Shown here: positions 44,901 through 53,805 of the stretch, piece after piece | Numbering within the stretch: position 1 is the stretch's first letter | How the letters are laid out: the number at the start of each line of letters is the position of its first letter | Assembly: GCA_900555635.1 (NCBI GenBank) | Contig: USLU01000002.1 | Coordinates: 124,001 to 188,000, forward strand | Length of the DNA stretch: 64,000 bases | From: an uncultured Bacteroides sp. | GTDB lineage: Bacteria > Bacteroidota > Bacteroidia > Bacteroidales > Bacteroidaceae | Direction of reading: 5' to 3' | Position numbers and translations under genes: made by a program | Notes under the pieces: model-generated | Told to the model about the DNA's origin: nothing | Databases searched by the model: none | What the model saw: the letters and a program-made list of their open reading frames with translations, nothing else

Positions 44901-46013
44901 AAGATACACTTTAGAGGCAGTAATGCCATCAACTCTAAAGTTACGGGAAGCGGTATTGGATTGCTGCTGGTTTATAAACTTGTTCATTTGCACAAAGGTA
45001 AGCTCAATTTCAGTAGTACAGAAGGTAAAGGTTCTACAATTAAAGTAACTTTCCCAAAAGGAGAAAGACATTATCGAAAGGCTATCCGACGTCCTAAGCC
45101 AAATGCCGATAGAGTGGTTTACACGTCTTCAGGTGTACCTGCTAACATTGTATTACCTGCACCCTCCACAGCAAATGGTTATGATGACACCTTGTCAAAG
45201 ACCCAGTCCAACGATAAACGCTCGAAGTTGCTTGTTGTAGAAGATAATGATGAATTAAGAGAATATCTGCGTAATACATTGTCCGACCAATACAACATTC
45301 AGGTATGTTCCAATGGCAAGATGGCACTTATCATTGTCAAAGAATTCCAACCCGACCTTATCATTTCGGATATTATGATGCCCGAAATGCGAGGCGATGA
45401 ATTATGTAAAGCACTGAAAAATGATATCGATACCTCCCACATCCCTATTATCCTGCTCACCGCATTGAGCAATGACAAGAATGTGATTGAAGGTCTACAG
45501 GTAGGAGCTGATGAATATATAGTGAAGCCGTTCAATATCGGAATATTACGTGCTACTATAACTAACCTCTTGACCAACCGTGCCCTGCTACGCCGGAAAT
45601 ATGCTGATCTGGATCTTAATGACGATGAACATGATATTGAATGTATCAATTGTTCCTCTGACTTAGATTGGAAATTTATAGCAACTGTCAAGAAGCATGT
45701 GGAGGATAATCTGGATAACCCAAGTTTTAATGTAGATGTACTTTGCAACTTGCTGAACATGAGCCGTACTAGTTTCTATAATAAGATAAAGGCTTTAACG
45801 GACGAATCACCTGCAGATTATATCAGAGTAATTCGTCTCAAACGTGCTGCCCAACTATTAAAGGAACAAAAGCATTCTGTCACCGAAGTTGCAGAAATGA
45901 CCGGTTTCAGTGATGCCAAATACTTCCGTGAAGTATTTAAGAAGCATTTTGAAGTAAGCCCCAGCCAATATGCCAAAGAAAACGGTGGCAAAAATGATAA
46001 AGCGATAGAATGA
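41976..46013 (+). CDS. Hybrid two-component system regulator (HTCS)
   Basis: A 1345-residue one-protein signalling system. The signal peptide is MRKFLFFYILLLLPLISVAQ. Reg_prop beta-propeller repeats fill ~25-690 (GVEDGLSNRRVYAIQKDHKG, NDVYIDDEQRIWMANYP), followed by a Y_Y_Y domain (YSWKLEGFYDGWS) and a membrane helix near 770-795. HisKA has His816 (TAHDIRTPLTLIK), then comes an ATPase domain (DTGIGVP, GSGIGLLLV). The receiver domain has Asp1132 in ISDIMMPEM, and an AraC-type HTH ends the protein. HTCS proteins sense glycan fragments and activate utilisation loci. No SusC/SusD pair is nearby. Two CHR transporter genes follow after 13 bases. Confidence 0.95.
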   Translation: MRKFLFFYILLLLPLISVAQTYKYIGVEDGLSNRRVYAIQKDHKGYMWFLTHDGIDRYNGKEFKQYKLMDGDEEVNSMMNLNWLYIDSKGTLWEIGKKGRVFCYDSKHDRFQMVYKLPENEVKGRPIPVSYGFIDTNNVVWLCNEDALYLYNTNTQKEILIKNEIGESITDIAQIDATHYFIGTDIGIHYATLNNNTLMLSPCPKLDTLKIQINEVFYHKLSNKVFIGTFQKGMYVYDLNKHEIMHLDAGLMDVTINCIHTFNTDEILIATDGAGVYKMNTKTYECIPYIIADYNRYNAMNGNTINDVYIDDEQRIWMANYPIGITVRNNRYSDYNWIKHSVGNQQSLINDQVNAVIEDGEGDLWFATNNGISLYISKTNKWHNFFSVFNADNPVKNNTFVSLCEVSPGIIWAGGYSSGIYQINKKNLSFDIFKPTPYEEQHIRPDKYIRAMIKTSDGMIWSGGYYNLKEIDFASKKVRFIPGLSGITSIIEKDAEHLWIGTATGLYLLEKKTGKIQEIKMPVESFYIYSLAQTPDNLLYIGTNNAGLLIYNLAKNTFEHFHRENSALISNNIYTIIFDGDRDLFLSTENGLTSFNPIEKTFHNWTKEQGLKTDHFNATSGILRKNGDFIFGSTDGAIEFNKNMKLPRDYDFKMVFSDLRLFYQTVYPTDEDSPLEQDIDETKTLQLKYNQNIFSLQVSSINYDYPSLILYSWKLEGFYDGWSRPGQENIIRFTNLNPGKYKLHVRAISNEDRRVILEERIMDIIIEQPIWLSIWALLLYIIVIVSIASIAIRIIILRKQRKVSDEKIRFFVNTAHDIRTPLTLIKAPLEELADHEDLSDSGRNNMNTALRNVNALLRLTTNLINFERADTYSGTLYVSEYELSTYMEEIVNAFRPYADVKHINFTYESNFRYLNIWLDKDKMDSILKNIISNALKYTPDGGSVHIYVADTETSWSIEVKDTGIGVPASEQKKLFKIHFRGSNAINSKVTGSGIGLLLVYKLVHLHKGKLNFSSTEGKGSTIKVTFPKGERHYRKAIRRPKPNADRVVYTSSGVPANIVLPAPSTANGYDDTLSKTQSNDKRSKLLVVEDNDELREYLRNTLSDQYNIQVCSNGKMALIIVKEFQPDLIISDIMMPEMRGDELCKALKNDIDTSHIPIILLTALSNDKNVIEGLQVGADEYIVKPFNIGILRATITNLLTNRALLRRKYADLDLNDDEHDIECINCSSDLDWKFIATVKKHVEDNLDNPSFNVDVLCNLLNMSRTSFYNKIKALTDESPADYIRVIRLKRAAQLLKEQKHSVTEVAEMTGFSDAKYFREVFKKHFEVSPSQYAKENGGKNDKAIE

Positions 46014-46026
46014 TAGTAGTGATAAA

Positions 46027-46584
46027 ATGATTAAAATGAATATTTATTTAGAAGCATTCAGCATATTCTTCAAAATCGGCGCTTTTACTATAGGAGGCGG
46101 CTACGCCATGGTACCACTGATTGAAAATGAAATTGTAACTAAACGTAATTGGATAGCTAAGGAAGATTTTATAGATCTGCTTGCCATCTCACAATCAGCG
46201 CCAGGCATACTTGCCGTAAATATATCAATCTTTATAGGCTATCGGTTACGAGGATTACGAGGAAGTATAGTTACCGCCTTAGGCACCATATTGCCTTCGT
46301 TCCTCATCATCCTCACTATTGCGTTATTCTTTCATAATTTCAAAGATAACCTGATTGTGGAACGTATATTCAAAGGTATTCGTCCGGCAGTAGTTGCATT
46401 GATTGCCGCTCCCACCTTTAGTATGGCTAAATCGGCTAAAATCAATCGCTATACAATCTGGATTCCGGTTGTTTCTGCCCTTCTCATTTGGTTACTTGGC
46501 TTCTCCCCTATCTGGATTATAATTGCAGCAGGCGTGGGAGGATACTTTTACGGAAGATTCCACCGTCGCAAAAAGCAAGAATAA
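46027..46584 (+). CDS. Chromate transporter (CHR) family half-size protein 1
   Basis: A 185-residue membrane protein with about five or six hydrophobic segments and the CHR signature: FKIGAFTIGGGYAMVPLIEN, then AISQSAPGILAVNISIFIGY. This is a short-chain CHR protein. Such proteins usually occur as adjacent pairs that act together, as here. The family includes chromate/sulfate antiporters, but the physiological substrate of Bacteroides members is not known from sequence. It starts 13 bases after the HTCS gene and is probably on the same transcript. Confidence 0.88.
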   Translation: MIKMNIYLEAFSIFFKIGAFTIGGGYAMVPLIENEIVTKRNWIAKEDFIDLLAISQSAPGILAVNISIFIGYRLRGLRGSIVTALGTILPSFLIILTIALFFHNFKDNLIVERIFKGIRPAVVALIAAPTFSMAKSAKINRYTIWIPVVSALLIWLLGFSPIWIIIAAGVGGYFYGRFHRRKKQE

Positions 46585-46628
46585 CAATTAGAGACGCACA
46601 TTAATCACTAATCATTAATCACGAAAAT

Positions 46629-47177
46629 ATGATCTACTTACAACTCTTCTATACTTTCTTTAAGATCGGCTTATTTGGCTTCGGTGGTGGATATGCTATG
46701 CTTTCAATGATACAAGGTGAAGTAGTAACCCGTTATGGTTGGCTCACCGCACAAGAGTTTACAGATATTGTGGCTATCAGCCAAATGACTCCCGGACCGA
46801 TAGGTATTAACTCTGCCACCTATGTGGGATTTACTGCATCGGGCAGTGTATGGGGCTCCATAGTTGCTACCTTTGCTGTAGTACTGCCATCCTTCATTTT
46901 AATGCTAACCATCAGTAAGTTTTTTCTAAAATATCAGAAACATCCGGTTGTAGAAGCTATATTTAGCGGACTTCGTCCTGCCGTAGTAGGTCTGCTGGCA
47001 TCCGCAGCTTTAGTACTTATGAATTCTGAGAACTTTAGTACTCCACAGGACGATATGTATTCATTCATTATCAGTTGCCTTATTTTTGTTATAGCTTTTG
47101 TGGGAACTAGAAAGTACAAAGCCAATCCTATCCTAATGATTATAGCATGTGGCATAGCAGGACTTATACTGTATTAA
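46629..47177 (+). CDS. Chromate transporter (CHR) family half-size protein 2
   Basis: Second member of the pair, 182 residues, with FKIGLFGFGGGYAMLSMIQG and AISQMTPGPIGINSATYVGF in the same positions as its neighbour. The two are related but clearly diverged, as expected for a heteromeric pair. It lies 44 bases downstream of the first. A possible hairpin and short repeats follow. Confidence 0.88.
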   Translation: MIYLQLFYTFFKIGLFGFGGGYAMLSMIQGEVVTRYGWLTAQEFTDIVAISQMTPGPIGINSATYVGFTASGSVWGSIVATFAVVLPSFILMLTISKFFLKYQKHPVVEAIFSGLRPAVVGLLASAALVLMNSENFSTPQDDMYSFIISCLIFVIAFVGTRKYKANPILMIIACGIAGLILY

Positions 47178-47178
47178 A

Positions 47179-47259
47179 ATGGCTACAAAACACGTACTTC
47201 CCCAGAAAAGGTGTAGCCATTTGGAGTAAAGGGTGTAGCCTTAGCACTAAGAGGGTGTA
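47179..47259. repeat. Hairpin and three GGTGTAGCC copies between converging genes
   Basis: ATGGCTACA (47179-47187) can pair with TGTAGCCAT (47212-47220) as a weak bidirectional terminator with a 24-base loop. GGTGTAGCC recurs about every 20 bases (near 47210, 47230 and 47250), so the right arm exists in three copies. Confidence 0.5.
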
Positions 47260-47262
47260 GCC

Positions 47263-48774
47263 CTATAATTTGATCTTCTTTCCTACTGATCTCGATTCAT
47301 TATGTAATCGGTCGAGCGCCGTTACCACATATCGATATTTAGTTTTTCCATTGTCGTAGGGCAACTTATAAAAACTATCGCGAGTAATGGCTACGATATG
47401 AGAAGGATCATCCAGATTCACCTTTTCATTGGCATCAAAACGGTAGACTACATATTGCACCGCACGATCCATCTCTTCTTTATATTTTGGAGCCGTCCAG
47501 AATAGAATATAACCGTCTGCCGTCCAAACCGGTTTAACTTTACGTACTTTTTCCGGTGCTTTATTATCCATAAAGTCAAATACCGGAGGAATAGCCGGAT
47601 ATTTATGATATTCGGCAATCAGAGCATCTCTATATTTACCGGCATTTTCAATAACTGCACTCGCAGGCCATTGGCAACTACCGCCGATTGTTTGATAAGC
47701 ACGTTGCAAAGCCATCTTACGAGGAAGTTGATTCATTTTAGGATCAATCGGATCAGCATTCTGCACCGTATTCATAACTGACTGACCAATGAATAGAGGA
47801 CGATTCTCCGTATTTTTTGCCCACCACTTCACCAGTGTTTCGTAATCAGCGACCGGATGTCCTATTTGCCAATATATTTGAGGGATGTTATAATCAATCC
47901 AACCTTCACGTGCCCATAGCAAGACGTCTGCATATAAATCATCATAGTTCTGCAATCCTTTAGTTTTACTACCTAGCGGGTCACTGCTCTCATTACGATA
48001 AATACCGAATGGAGAAACTCCGAATTTCACCCATGGCTTTATTTCACGAACCGTTTCATGTATCTTTTTTATCAACACATTAACATTACTACGACGCCAA
48101 TCAGCCTTATTCGTAAACCCTCCACCATAACGGGTGAAACTGGCATCATCAGGAAAATCTATTCCTTTGGCTGGATAGGGATAAAAGTAGTCATCCATAT
48201 GAATGGCATCCACATCATATCGAGATACGATATCGCTTACCACCATACAAATATGTCGACGGCTCTCAGGCAAAGCCGGATCAAAATAAAGTTGATTATT
48301 ATAAGTGACAAACCACTCGGGATGAATATTGTATACATGAGACGGGGCCAGCTCACTTTTCAACGTAGTTTTAGTACGATACGGATTGATCCATGCATGA
48401 TACTCCATTCCACGTTTATGACATTCTTCAATCATAAATTGCATCGGGTCCCAATAAGGTTCCGGCACTTTACCTTGCACTCCTGTAAGGAAACGGCTCC
48501 ATGGTTCAAATTGGGAAGCATACAAAGCATCCGCTTCAGGACGTACCTGAAATATTATAGCATTAATGCCTGCACCTTGCAAAGAGTTCAACTGATTAAT
48601 CAACGTTTTCTTTAACTGCTCAGTAGGGACACCACGAAACTGCCCGTTTACCGTCTGAATCCAGGCAGCACGAAATTCACGTTTAGGATATGCAGACGCC
48701 TTCTGCACTTGCGCAAACATTCCTCCAGCCACTAAAGATAGGAAGAATGCACATAAAAGGGATTTTACTCTCAT
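47263..48774 (-). CDS. GHL10 (DUF187) family glycosyl hydrolase-like protein
   Basis: A 503-residue secreted protein. A signal peptide (MRVKSLLCAFFLSLVAGGMF) is followed by the GHL10-type TIM barrel: REFRAAWIQTVNGQF, NAIIFQVRPEADALY, EYHAWINPYRT, VDAIHMDDYFYPYP and KFGVSPFGIYRN. The last ~100 residues look like an Fn3-like domain (YVVTALDRLHNESRSVGK). The family is related to GH10/GH13-type barrels. YngK-like members are poorly characterised and may act on peptidoglycan or bacterial glycans. The gene follows the TPR kinase gene by 40 bases on the same strand, so the two are probably co-expressed. Confidence 0.88.
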   Translation of the reverse strand: MRVKSLLCAFFLSLVAGGMFAQVQKASAYPKREFRAAWIQTVNGQFRGVPTEQLKKTLINQLNSLQGAGINAIIFQVRPEADALYASQFEPWSRFLTGVQGKVPEPYWDPMQFMIEECHKRGMEYHAWINPYRTKTTLKSELAPSHVYNIHPEWFVTYNNQLYFDPALPESRRHICMVVSDIVSRYDVDAIHMDDYFYPYPAKGIDFPDDASFTRYGGGFTNKADWRRSNVNVLIKKIHETVREIKPWVKFGVSPFGIYRNESSDPLGSKTKGLQNYDDLYADVLLWAREGWIDYNIPQIYWQIGHPVADYETLVKWWAKNTENRPLFIGQSVMNTVQNADPIDPKMNQLPRKMALQRAYQTIGGSCQWPASAVIENAGKYRDALIAEYHKYPAIPPVFDFMDNKAPEKVRKVKPVWTADGYILFWTAPKYKEEMDRAVQYVVYRFDANEKVNLDDPSHIVAITRDSFYKLPYDNGKTKYRYVVTALDRLHNESRSVGKKIKL

Positions 48775-48814
48775 TTTCTAGTTATAGTTTTTACAAAAAA
48801 CAAATTATTTATCT

Positions 48815-50764
48815 TCAAGGTTTATCCGGTATAGGCCATTCTATTACAAAACGGCACCCATCCTGGTAAGTGGAATCCCAATAAACACGTCCACCCACCA
48901 TTTCGGTTATTTCGTGAGCAATGGCAAGTCCCAAACCTGAACCTTTGGTGAAAAGGTCTACTTTAAAGAAGCGCTCAAAAATATGTTCAGCCTCTTCCGG
49001 TCTGAGTCCGATTCCCGTATCTTCTATCATAATACGCAATATCCGATGTTGCTTATCTTCAAGACATGATATGCGAATATAACCTTTCTCTGTAAACTTC
49101 ACAGCATTATCCAGCAAAGACATCAATACGATCTTCAACCAGGAATGGACTGTAAAAATAGTAGAAGTACCAGACATTGGTATGCACTCTAATTTAACTT
49201 CGGGTTTAAGGGTAGAGCGCAACTCACCGGCACACTCCCGGATGCATGCGTCAATATTTACCACTTCCCGAGGCTTATCTACTGCCAAAGAATCCATATC
49301 CGCAATGATAAGTATATTCTCCATCAATCCAAGCAGATAAGCATTGTTACTCTCTACCTGAGTAGCATAATCTATTCTTTCAGCCTCATCAAGTCCTCCT
49401 TCAGACAACAACGTGGAGAATCCGACAATAGAATTCAACGGAGTACGGATCTCATGTGTGATGTGCTGGATAAAAGAACTTTTCACATGACTCATCTTAT
49501 GTACAGCCAAACGTGCAGCTTCCAATTTGCGATTCATTGAAAGTGTGCGAATATACAAATAAGTAATAAGCAGTAATAACACTAAGATCAATCCACCTGC
49601 AACCAACGCTATTACCAGCCTGTCGCGACTTAGTTTTGCACTAAGTTCCAGCTTTTCCATCTTCAAACGGTCTACTTCAAACTGAGCCGTATACTTGCTC
49701 AATTTATCATCCATTTCGACTGTACGTACCGAATCGTTTACCGTACCATACCGGGCATAATTTTGACATGCAGCACGATAGTCACCCAACTGCTCCTGCA
49801 ATTGTGCTTTCATATAATAGTTATACGGATAACATATTCCAGACGAATTTTGATAATTCATCAGGGAGTCCACATAGGCTATATTACCTTTCAAATCTCC
49901 TAATATACGGCAACACATAATTTTATAGCCATACCAAGCTTCAGGAGTGGAGCTTCCGGGATTTTTCCTATAGAAGCTATCCGTTTCTTTGATATGAGGG
50001 GTTGCTACTTTTTTACCTTTGTTTGCAAGCAAGCTGATAACCCGAAACTCTAGGAAGCGCAAATGTAGTGAAGAATCAACTTGAACCTTCTTTCGGTTCA
50101 TTTTATCTTCAAGTAGGATTATCTTATCCAGATAACTCTCTGACTCCGCATACTCACTACGTGAGAGGTAAGTTTGTATGATATTAAGAGAAACAACATA
50201 AGCATCACGATAGTAGCCACCATCTTCAAACAGTTTCAAAGCATTATTATAAGCCTCCAAACAAAGCTGCACGTTATTGCCGAAAATACGATGGTTATAA
50301 CCAATGCACATTTCACTACAAGCCAATCCGTATTTATCCTTTGCATTTTTAGCATCATCATGCAGTTTAGCAGTTTCAGCCATTACCTCTTCCTGCATGC
50401 CTTTCTCTGTCATACGCTGAATATACTGACGCCAAGATATATAACGTTCTTTGGAATGGTTATATTTCACGCACCAGTCCATATATTCGTAAGTATACTT
50501 CTGCAGACTGTCGATATCCCCTAATTGATAGTAATGCGAAGTCAGGTTATTATAAGCATAAATAATTTGCGTCGTATCATTTTGTTGCTTTGCCAACTTC
50601 ATCCATCGAGCATTAACAGCAGGCAATTGTTTTTGCCCCAACATATTCATTGCGCTATCTGCCAGAGCTTTCATTTCTCCATGAATATCAGCAGCTTGCA
50701 ATACTAAAGGATAAATTCCCAGAATCAGTATTGCAAAAACCCATTTCGCATTATGCTTTATCAT
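48815..50764 (-). CDS. TPR-containing sensor histidine kinase
   Basis: A 649-residue kinase with a signal peptide (MIKHNAKWVFAILILGIYPL) and periplasmic TPR-like repeats to ~375. The membrane helix is LVIALVAGGLILVLLLLITY. The HisKA domain has His437 in HITHEIRTPLNSIVG, and the ATPase domain has LLDNAVKF, EDTGIGL and GSGLGLAIA. It has no receiver domain, and no response regulator gene is adjacent. The layout matches the kinase at 27669-29672. The GHL10 gene follows on the same strand. Confidence 0.88.
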   Translation of the reverse strand: MIKHNAKWVFAILILGIYPLVLQAADIHGEMKALADSAMNMLGQKQLPAVNARWMKLAKQQNDTTQIIYAYNNLTSHYYQLGDIDSLQKYTYEYMDWCVKYNHSKERYISWRQYIQRMTEKGMQEEVMAETAKLHDDAKNAKDKYGLACSEMCIGYNHRIFGNNVQLCLEAYNNALKLFEDGGYYRDAYVVSLNIIQTYLSRSEYAESESYLDKIILLEDKMNRKKVQVDSSLHLRFLEFRVISLLANKGKKVATPHIKETDSFYRKNPGSSTPEAWYGYKIMCCRILGDLKGNIAYVDSLMNYQNSSGICYPYNYYMKAQLQEQLGDYRAACQNYARYGTVNDSVRTVEMDDKLSKYTAQFEVDRLKMEKLELSAKLSRDRLVIALVAGGLILVLLLLITYLYIRTLSMNRKLEAARLAVHKMSHVKSSFIQHITHEIRTPLNSIVGFSTLLSEGGLDEAERIDYATQVESNNAYLLGLMENILIIADMDSLAVDKPREVVNIDACIRECAGELRSTLKPEVKLECIPMSGTSTIFTVHSWLKIVLMSLLDNAVKFTEKGYIRISCLEDKQHRILRIMIEDTGIGLRPEEAEHIFERFFKVDLFTKGSGLGLAIAHEITEMVGGRVYWDSTYQDGCRFVIEWPIPDKP

Positions 50765-50888
50765 GTCCGGATAATTATATAAGAGTTGAGGCGAATTTAA
50801 TGCTTTTATTTAAAGTAATTTAGCAGTCAATTGAAAGTATAACAAATCTTAACCTTGCCAATGTTATGGATTTTTTGGAGGTTGTGGT

Positions 50889-50896
50889 TATCTTTG
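50889..50896 (+). promoter_or_regulatory. -7 box of uvrA
   Basis: TATCTTTG, an exact TAnnTTTG match, 29 bases before the ATG at 50925. The upstream TTTTTTGG lies too close to be a normal -33 element. Confidence 0.45.
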
Positions 50897-50924
50897 CATC
50901 CTAAATCACTTAAGTGACCCTGAT

Positions 50925-53702
50925 ATGGCAGAAAATACATCAATTATCATAAAAGGTGCTCGCGTCAACAACTTGAAGAATATTGACGTTGAGATTCCCC
51001 GTAATAAGTTAGTAGTCATCACCGGTTTGTCCGGTTCCGGTAAATCCTCACTTGCTTTTGACACTTTATATGCTGAAGGGCAACGCCGGTATGTGGAAAG
51101 CCTCAGCAGTTATGCCCGCCAGTTTCTGGGGCGTATGAGTAAACCGGAGTGTGACTTTATTAAAGGAATTCCACCGGCCATTGCTATCGAACAGAAGGTC
51201 AGCAGTCGTAATCCACGATCAACAGTAGGTACTTCAACTGAAATATACGAATACCTGCGGTTGCTTTATGCCCGTGTTGGAAAAACCTTCAGCCCGGTCA
51301 GCGGACAAGAAGTAAAAAAACATTCGGCCGAAGACATTGTAAAATGCATGTTGGAATATCCCGAAGGTACAAGATATACTGTATTGGCTCCGGTTTTACT
51401 GCGCGAAAACCGCACCATGCAGCAACAACTGGAGATAGATATGAAGCAAGGCTTCAATCGCCTGGAAGTGAATGGTGAAATGGTGCGAATTGATGAATAT
51501 AAGCCCAAAGCAGGTGATACAGTGTTTTTACTAATCGACCGTATGGTGGCTTCTTCGGAAAAAGATTCCATCAGCCGCCTTACCGATTCGGCAGAGACTG
51601 CGATGTATGAAGGTGACGGTTCCTGTCTCTTGCGTTTCTATCAGTCGGATGGCAGTACTTGTCTTTACCGTTTCAGTACTAAATTCGAAGCAGACGGCAT
51701 TACTTTTGAAGAGCCCAATGACCAGATGTTTTCTTTCAACTCCCCTATCGGTGCTTGCCCCGAATGCGAAGGTTTCGGTCGTGTTATCGGTATTGACGAG
51801 CATTTGGTAATACCTAACCGTTCCTTATCGATATACGATGGAGCTGTAGTTTGTTGGCGAGGTGACAAGATGGGTGAATGGCGTGATATGGTAATACATG
51901 GTGCAGAAAAAGCCGGTCTGCCGATTTTCACTCCCTACTTTGAACTGACCGATGAGCAACGTCGAATGTTGTGGGAAGGAACTCCCTATTTTGAAGGCAT
52001 CAATGCTTTCTTCAAAATGGTACAAGAGAACCAATACAAAATACAATACCGCGTGATGCTTGCCCGCTATCGTGGCAAAACACTCTGCCCGAAGTGTCAT
52101 GGAACCCGCTTGAAACCGGAAGCCGGATATGTACGGGTAGGCGGCCGTAACATATCTCAGCTGGTTGATTTGCCGATCACTGAATTGAAACTCTTCTTCG
52201 ACAACCTGAAACTGGAACAGCATGATGCTGATGTAGCACGACGCATTTTATTAGAAATCAACAGCCGTATCCAGTTCCTGTTGGACGTAGGTTTAGGTTA
52301 CCTCACCTTGAACCGTTTAAGTAATTCGCTCTCCGGTGGTGAAAGCCAGCGTATCAATCTCGCCACTTCTTTGGGTAGCAGCTTGGTAGGAAGTCTTTAT
52401 ATACTCGATGAGCCAAGTATCGGCTTGCACAGTCGCGATACGGATAAACTGATTCACGTGCTCCGGCAGTTGCAACAATTTGGAAATACAGTGGTAGTTG
52501 TAGAACATGACGAAGAAATAATCCGTGCAGCCGACTATATCATCGATATAGGTCCTAAAGCAGGACGCCTAGGAGGTGAAGTCGTATATCAGGGTGATAT
52601 GAACGATTTACAAAAAGACAGCAACAGTTATACTGTACGTTATCTGCTTGGTGAAGAAACCATTTCTACCCCGGAACATCGCCGTCCCTGGAATAATTAT
52701 ATTGAAATTAAAGGCGCTCGTGAAAATAACTTGAAAGGGGTAAATGCACGTTTCCCCTTAAATGTAATGACCGTAGTAACCGGTGTCAGCGGTTCGGGTA
52801 AGAGTACATTGGTACGTGATATTTTCTATCGTGCCCTGAAACGTGAACTGGATGAATGCAGTGAACGTCCCGGTGAATTCGTTTCCATCGGCGGCGATCT
52901 GCAAAACCTGCGCAATGTGGAATTTGTAGATCAGAACCCAATTGGTAAATCTTCGCGAAGCAACCCCGTGACTTATATCAAGGCCTACGACGAAATTCGT
53001 AAACTGTGGGCGGAACAGCCTCTTGCCAAACAAATGGGATATGGCCCCGGTCACTTCAGCTTCAATAGCGAAGGCGGACGATGTGAAGAATGTAAAGGTG
53101 AAGGAACCATTACTGTAGAAATGCAATTCATGGCTGACTTAGTATTAGAATGTGAATCTTGCCACGGTAAACGTTTTAAAGCTGACACACTGGAGGTCAA
53201 ATTCCATGACACTAATATTTACGACGTACTGGAAATGACTGTAAACCAAGCAGTGGAATTCTTTACCAAACATGGGCAGAAGAAAATTGTCAAGAAATTG
53301 CAGCCATTACAAGACGTAGGCCTAGGTTATATCAAACTGGGGCAATCATCCTCTACTCTATCCGGCGGTGAAAACCAACGTGTAAAACTGGCATACTACC
53401 TCAGTCAGGAAAAAGCAGATCCTACACTATTCATCTTCGATGAGCCTACTACAGGCTTACATTTCCACGATATCAAGAAATTACTCGAAGCATTCGATGC
53501 CTTGATACGCCGTGGACACACCATCGTTATCATCGAACACAATCTTGATGTGGTAAAGTGTGCGGATTATGTGATTGATTTGGGTCCCGAAGGTGGAGAC
53601 AAAGGTGGAAATCTGGTCATATCGGGTACACCGGAAGAAGTAGCTGAATGCACAGCCAGCTATACAGGACAATTCCTGAAAGAGAAACTGCAAATTAATT
53701 GA
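50925..53702 (+). CDS. uvrA: Excinuclease ABC subunit A
   Basis: A 925-residue DNA damage recognition ATPase of nucleotide excision repair. It has two ABC modules: Walker A GLSGSGKSSLAF near residue 35 and GVSGSGKSTLVRD near 622. ABC signatures are LSGGESQRINLA and LSGGENQRVKLA. The zinc-binding CxxC pairs are CPECEGFG, CPKCHGTR, and CEECKGEG with CESCHGKR. The length is slightly below the usual ~940 but no domain is missing. It stands alone with its own promoter. Some Bacteroides carry more than one uvrA, so it may be a paralogue. Confidence 0.96.
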   Translation: MAENTSIIIKGARVNNLKNIDVEIPRNKLVVITGLSGSGKSSLAFDTLYAEGQRRYVESLSSYARQFLGRMSKPECDFIKGIPPAIAIEQKVSSRNPRSTVGTSTEIYEYLRLLYARVGKTFSPVSGQEVKKHSAEDIVKCMLEYPEGTRYTVLAPVLLRENRTMQQQLEIDMKQGFNRLEVNGEMVRIDEYKPKAGDTVFLLIDRMVASSEKDSISRLTDSAETAMYEGDGSCLLRFYQSDGSTCLYRFSTKFEADGITFEEPNDQMFSFNSPIGACPECEGFGRVIGIDEHLVIPNRSLSIYDGAVVCWRGDKMGEWRDMVIHGAEKAGLPIFTPYFELTDEQRRMLWEGTPYFEGINAFFKMVQENQYKIQYRVMLARYRGKTLCPKCHGTRLKPEAGYVRVGGRNISQLVDLPITELKLFFDNLKLEQHDADVARRILLEINSRIQFLLDVGLGYLTLNRLSNSLSGGESQRINLATSLGSSLVGSLYILDEPSIGLHSRDTDKLIHVLRQLQQFGNTVVVVEHDEEIIRAADYIIDIGPKAGRLGGEVVYQGDMNDLQKDSNSYTVRYLLGEETISTPEHRRPWNNYIEIKGARENNLKGVNARFPLNVMTVVTGVSGSGKSTLVRDIFYRALKRELDECSERPGEFVSIGGDLQNLRNVEFVDQNPIGKSSRSNPVTYIKAYDEIRKLWAEQPLAKQMGYGPGHFSFNSEGGRCEECKGEGTITVEMQFMADLVLECESCHGKRFKADTLEVKFHDTNIYDVLEMTVNQAVEFFTKHGQKKIVKKLQPLQDVGLGYIKLGQSSSTLSGGENQRVKLAYYLSQEKADPTLFIFDEPTTGLHFHDIKKLLEAFDALIRRGHTIVIIEHNLDVVKCADYVIDLGPEGGDKGGNLVISGTPEEVAECTASYTGQFLKEKLQIN

Positions 53703-53726
53703 TTAGCAAAACTAGTGTGTCTGAAT

Positions 53727-53799
53727 TCATCACAGATTACGCAGATTAGCACAGATTGAAATATATATAATCCGTGAGGATCTGCGTAATCTGTGGTGA
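53727..53799. repeat. 20-bp inverted repeat between uvrA and the OMP gene
   Basis: TCATCACAGATTACGCAGAT (53727-53746) and ATCTGCGTAATCTGTGGTGA (53780-53799) pair with one G-T wobble. The 33-base centre itself contains another CACAGATT. It may act as a bidirectional terminator. The look is that of dispersed palindromic elements seen in Bacteroidota genomes. Confidence 0.65.
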
Positions 53800-53805
53800 G
53801 TTTCA

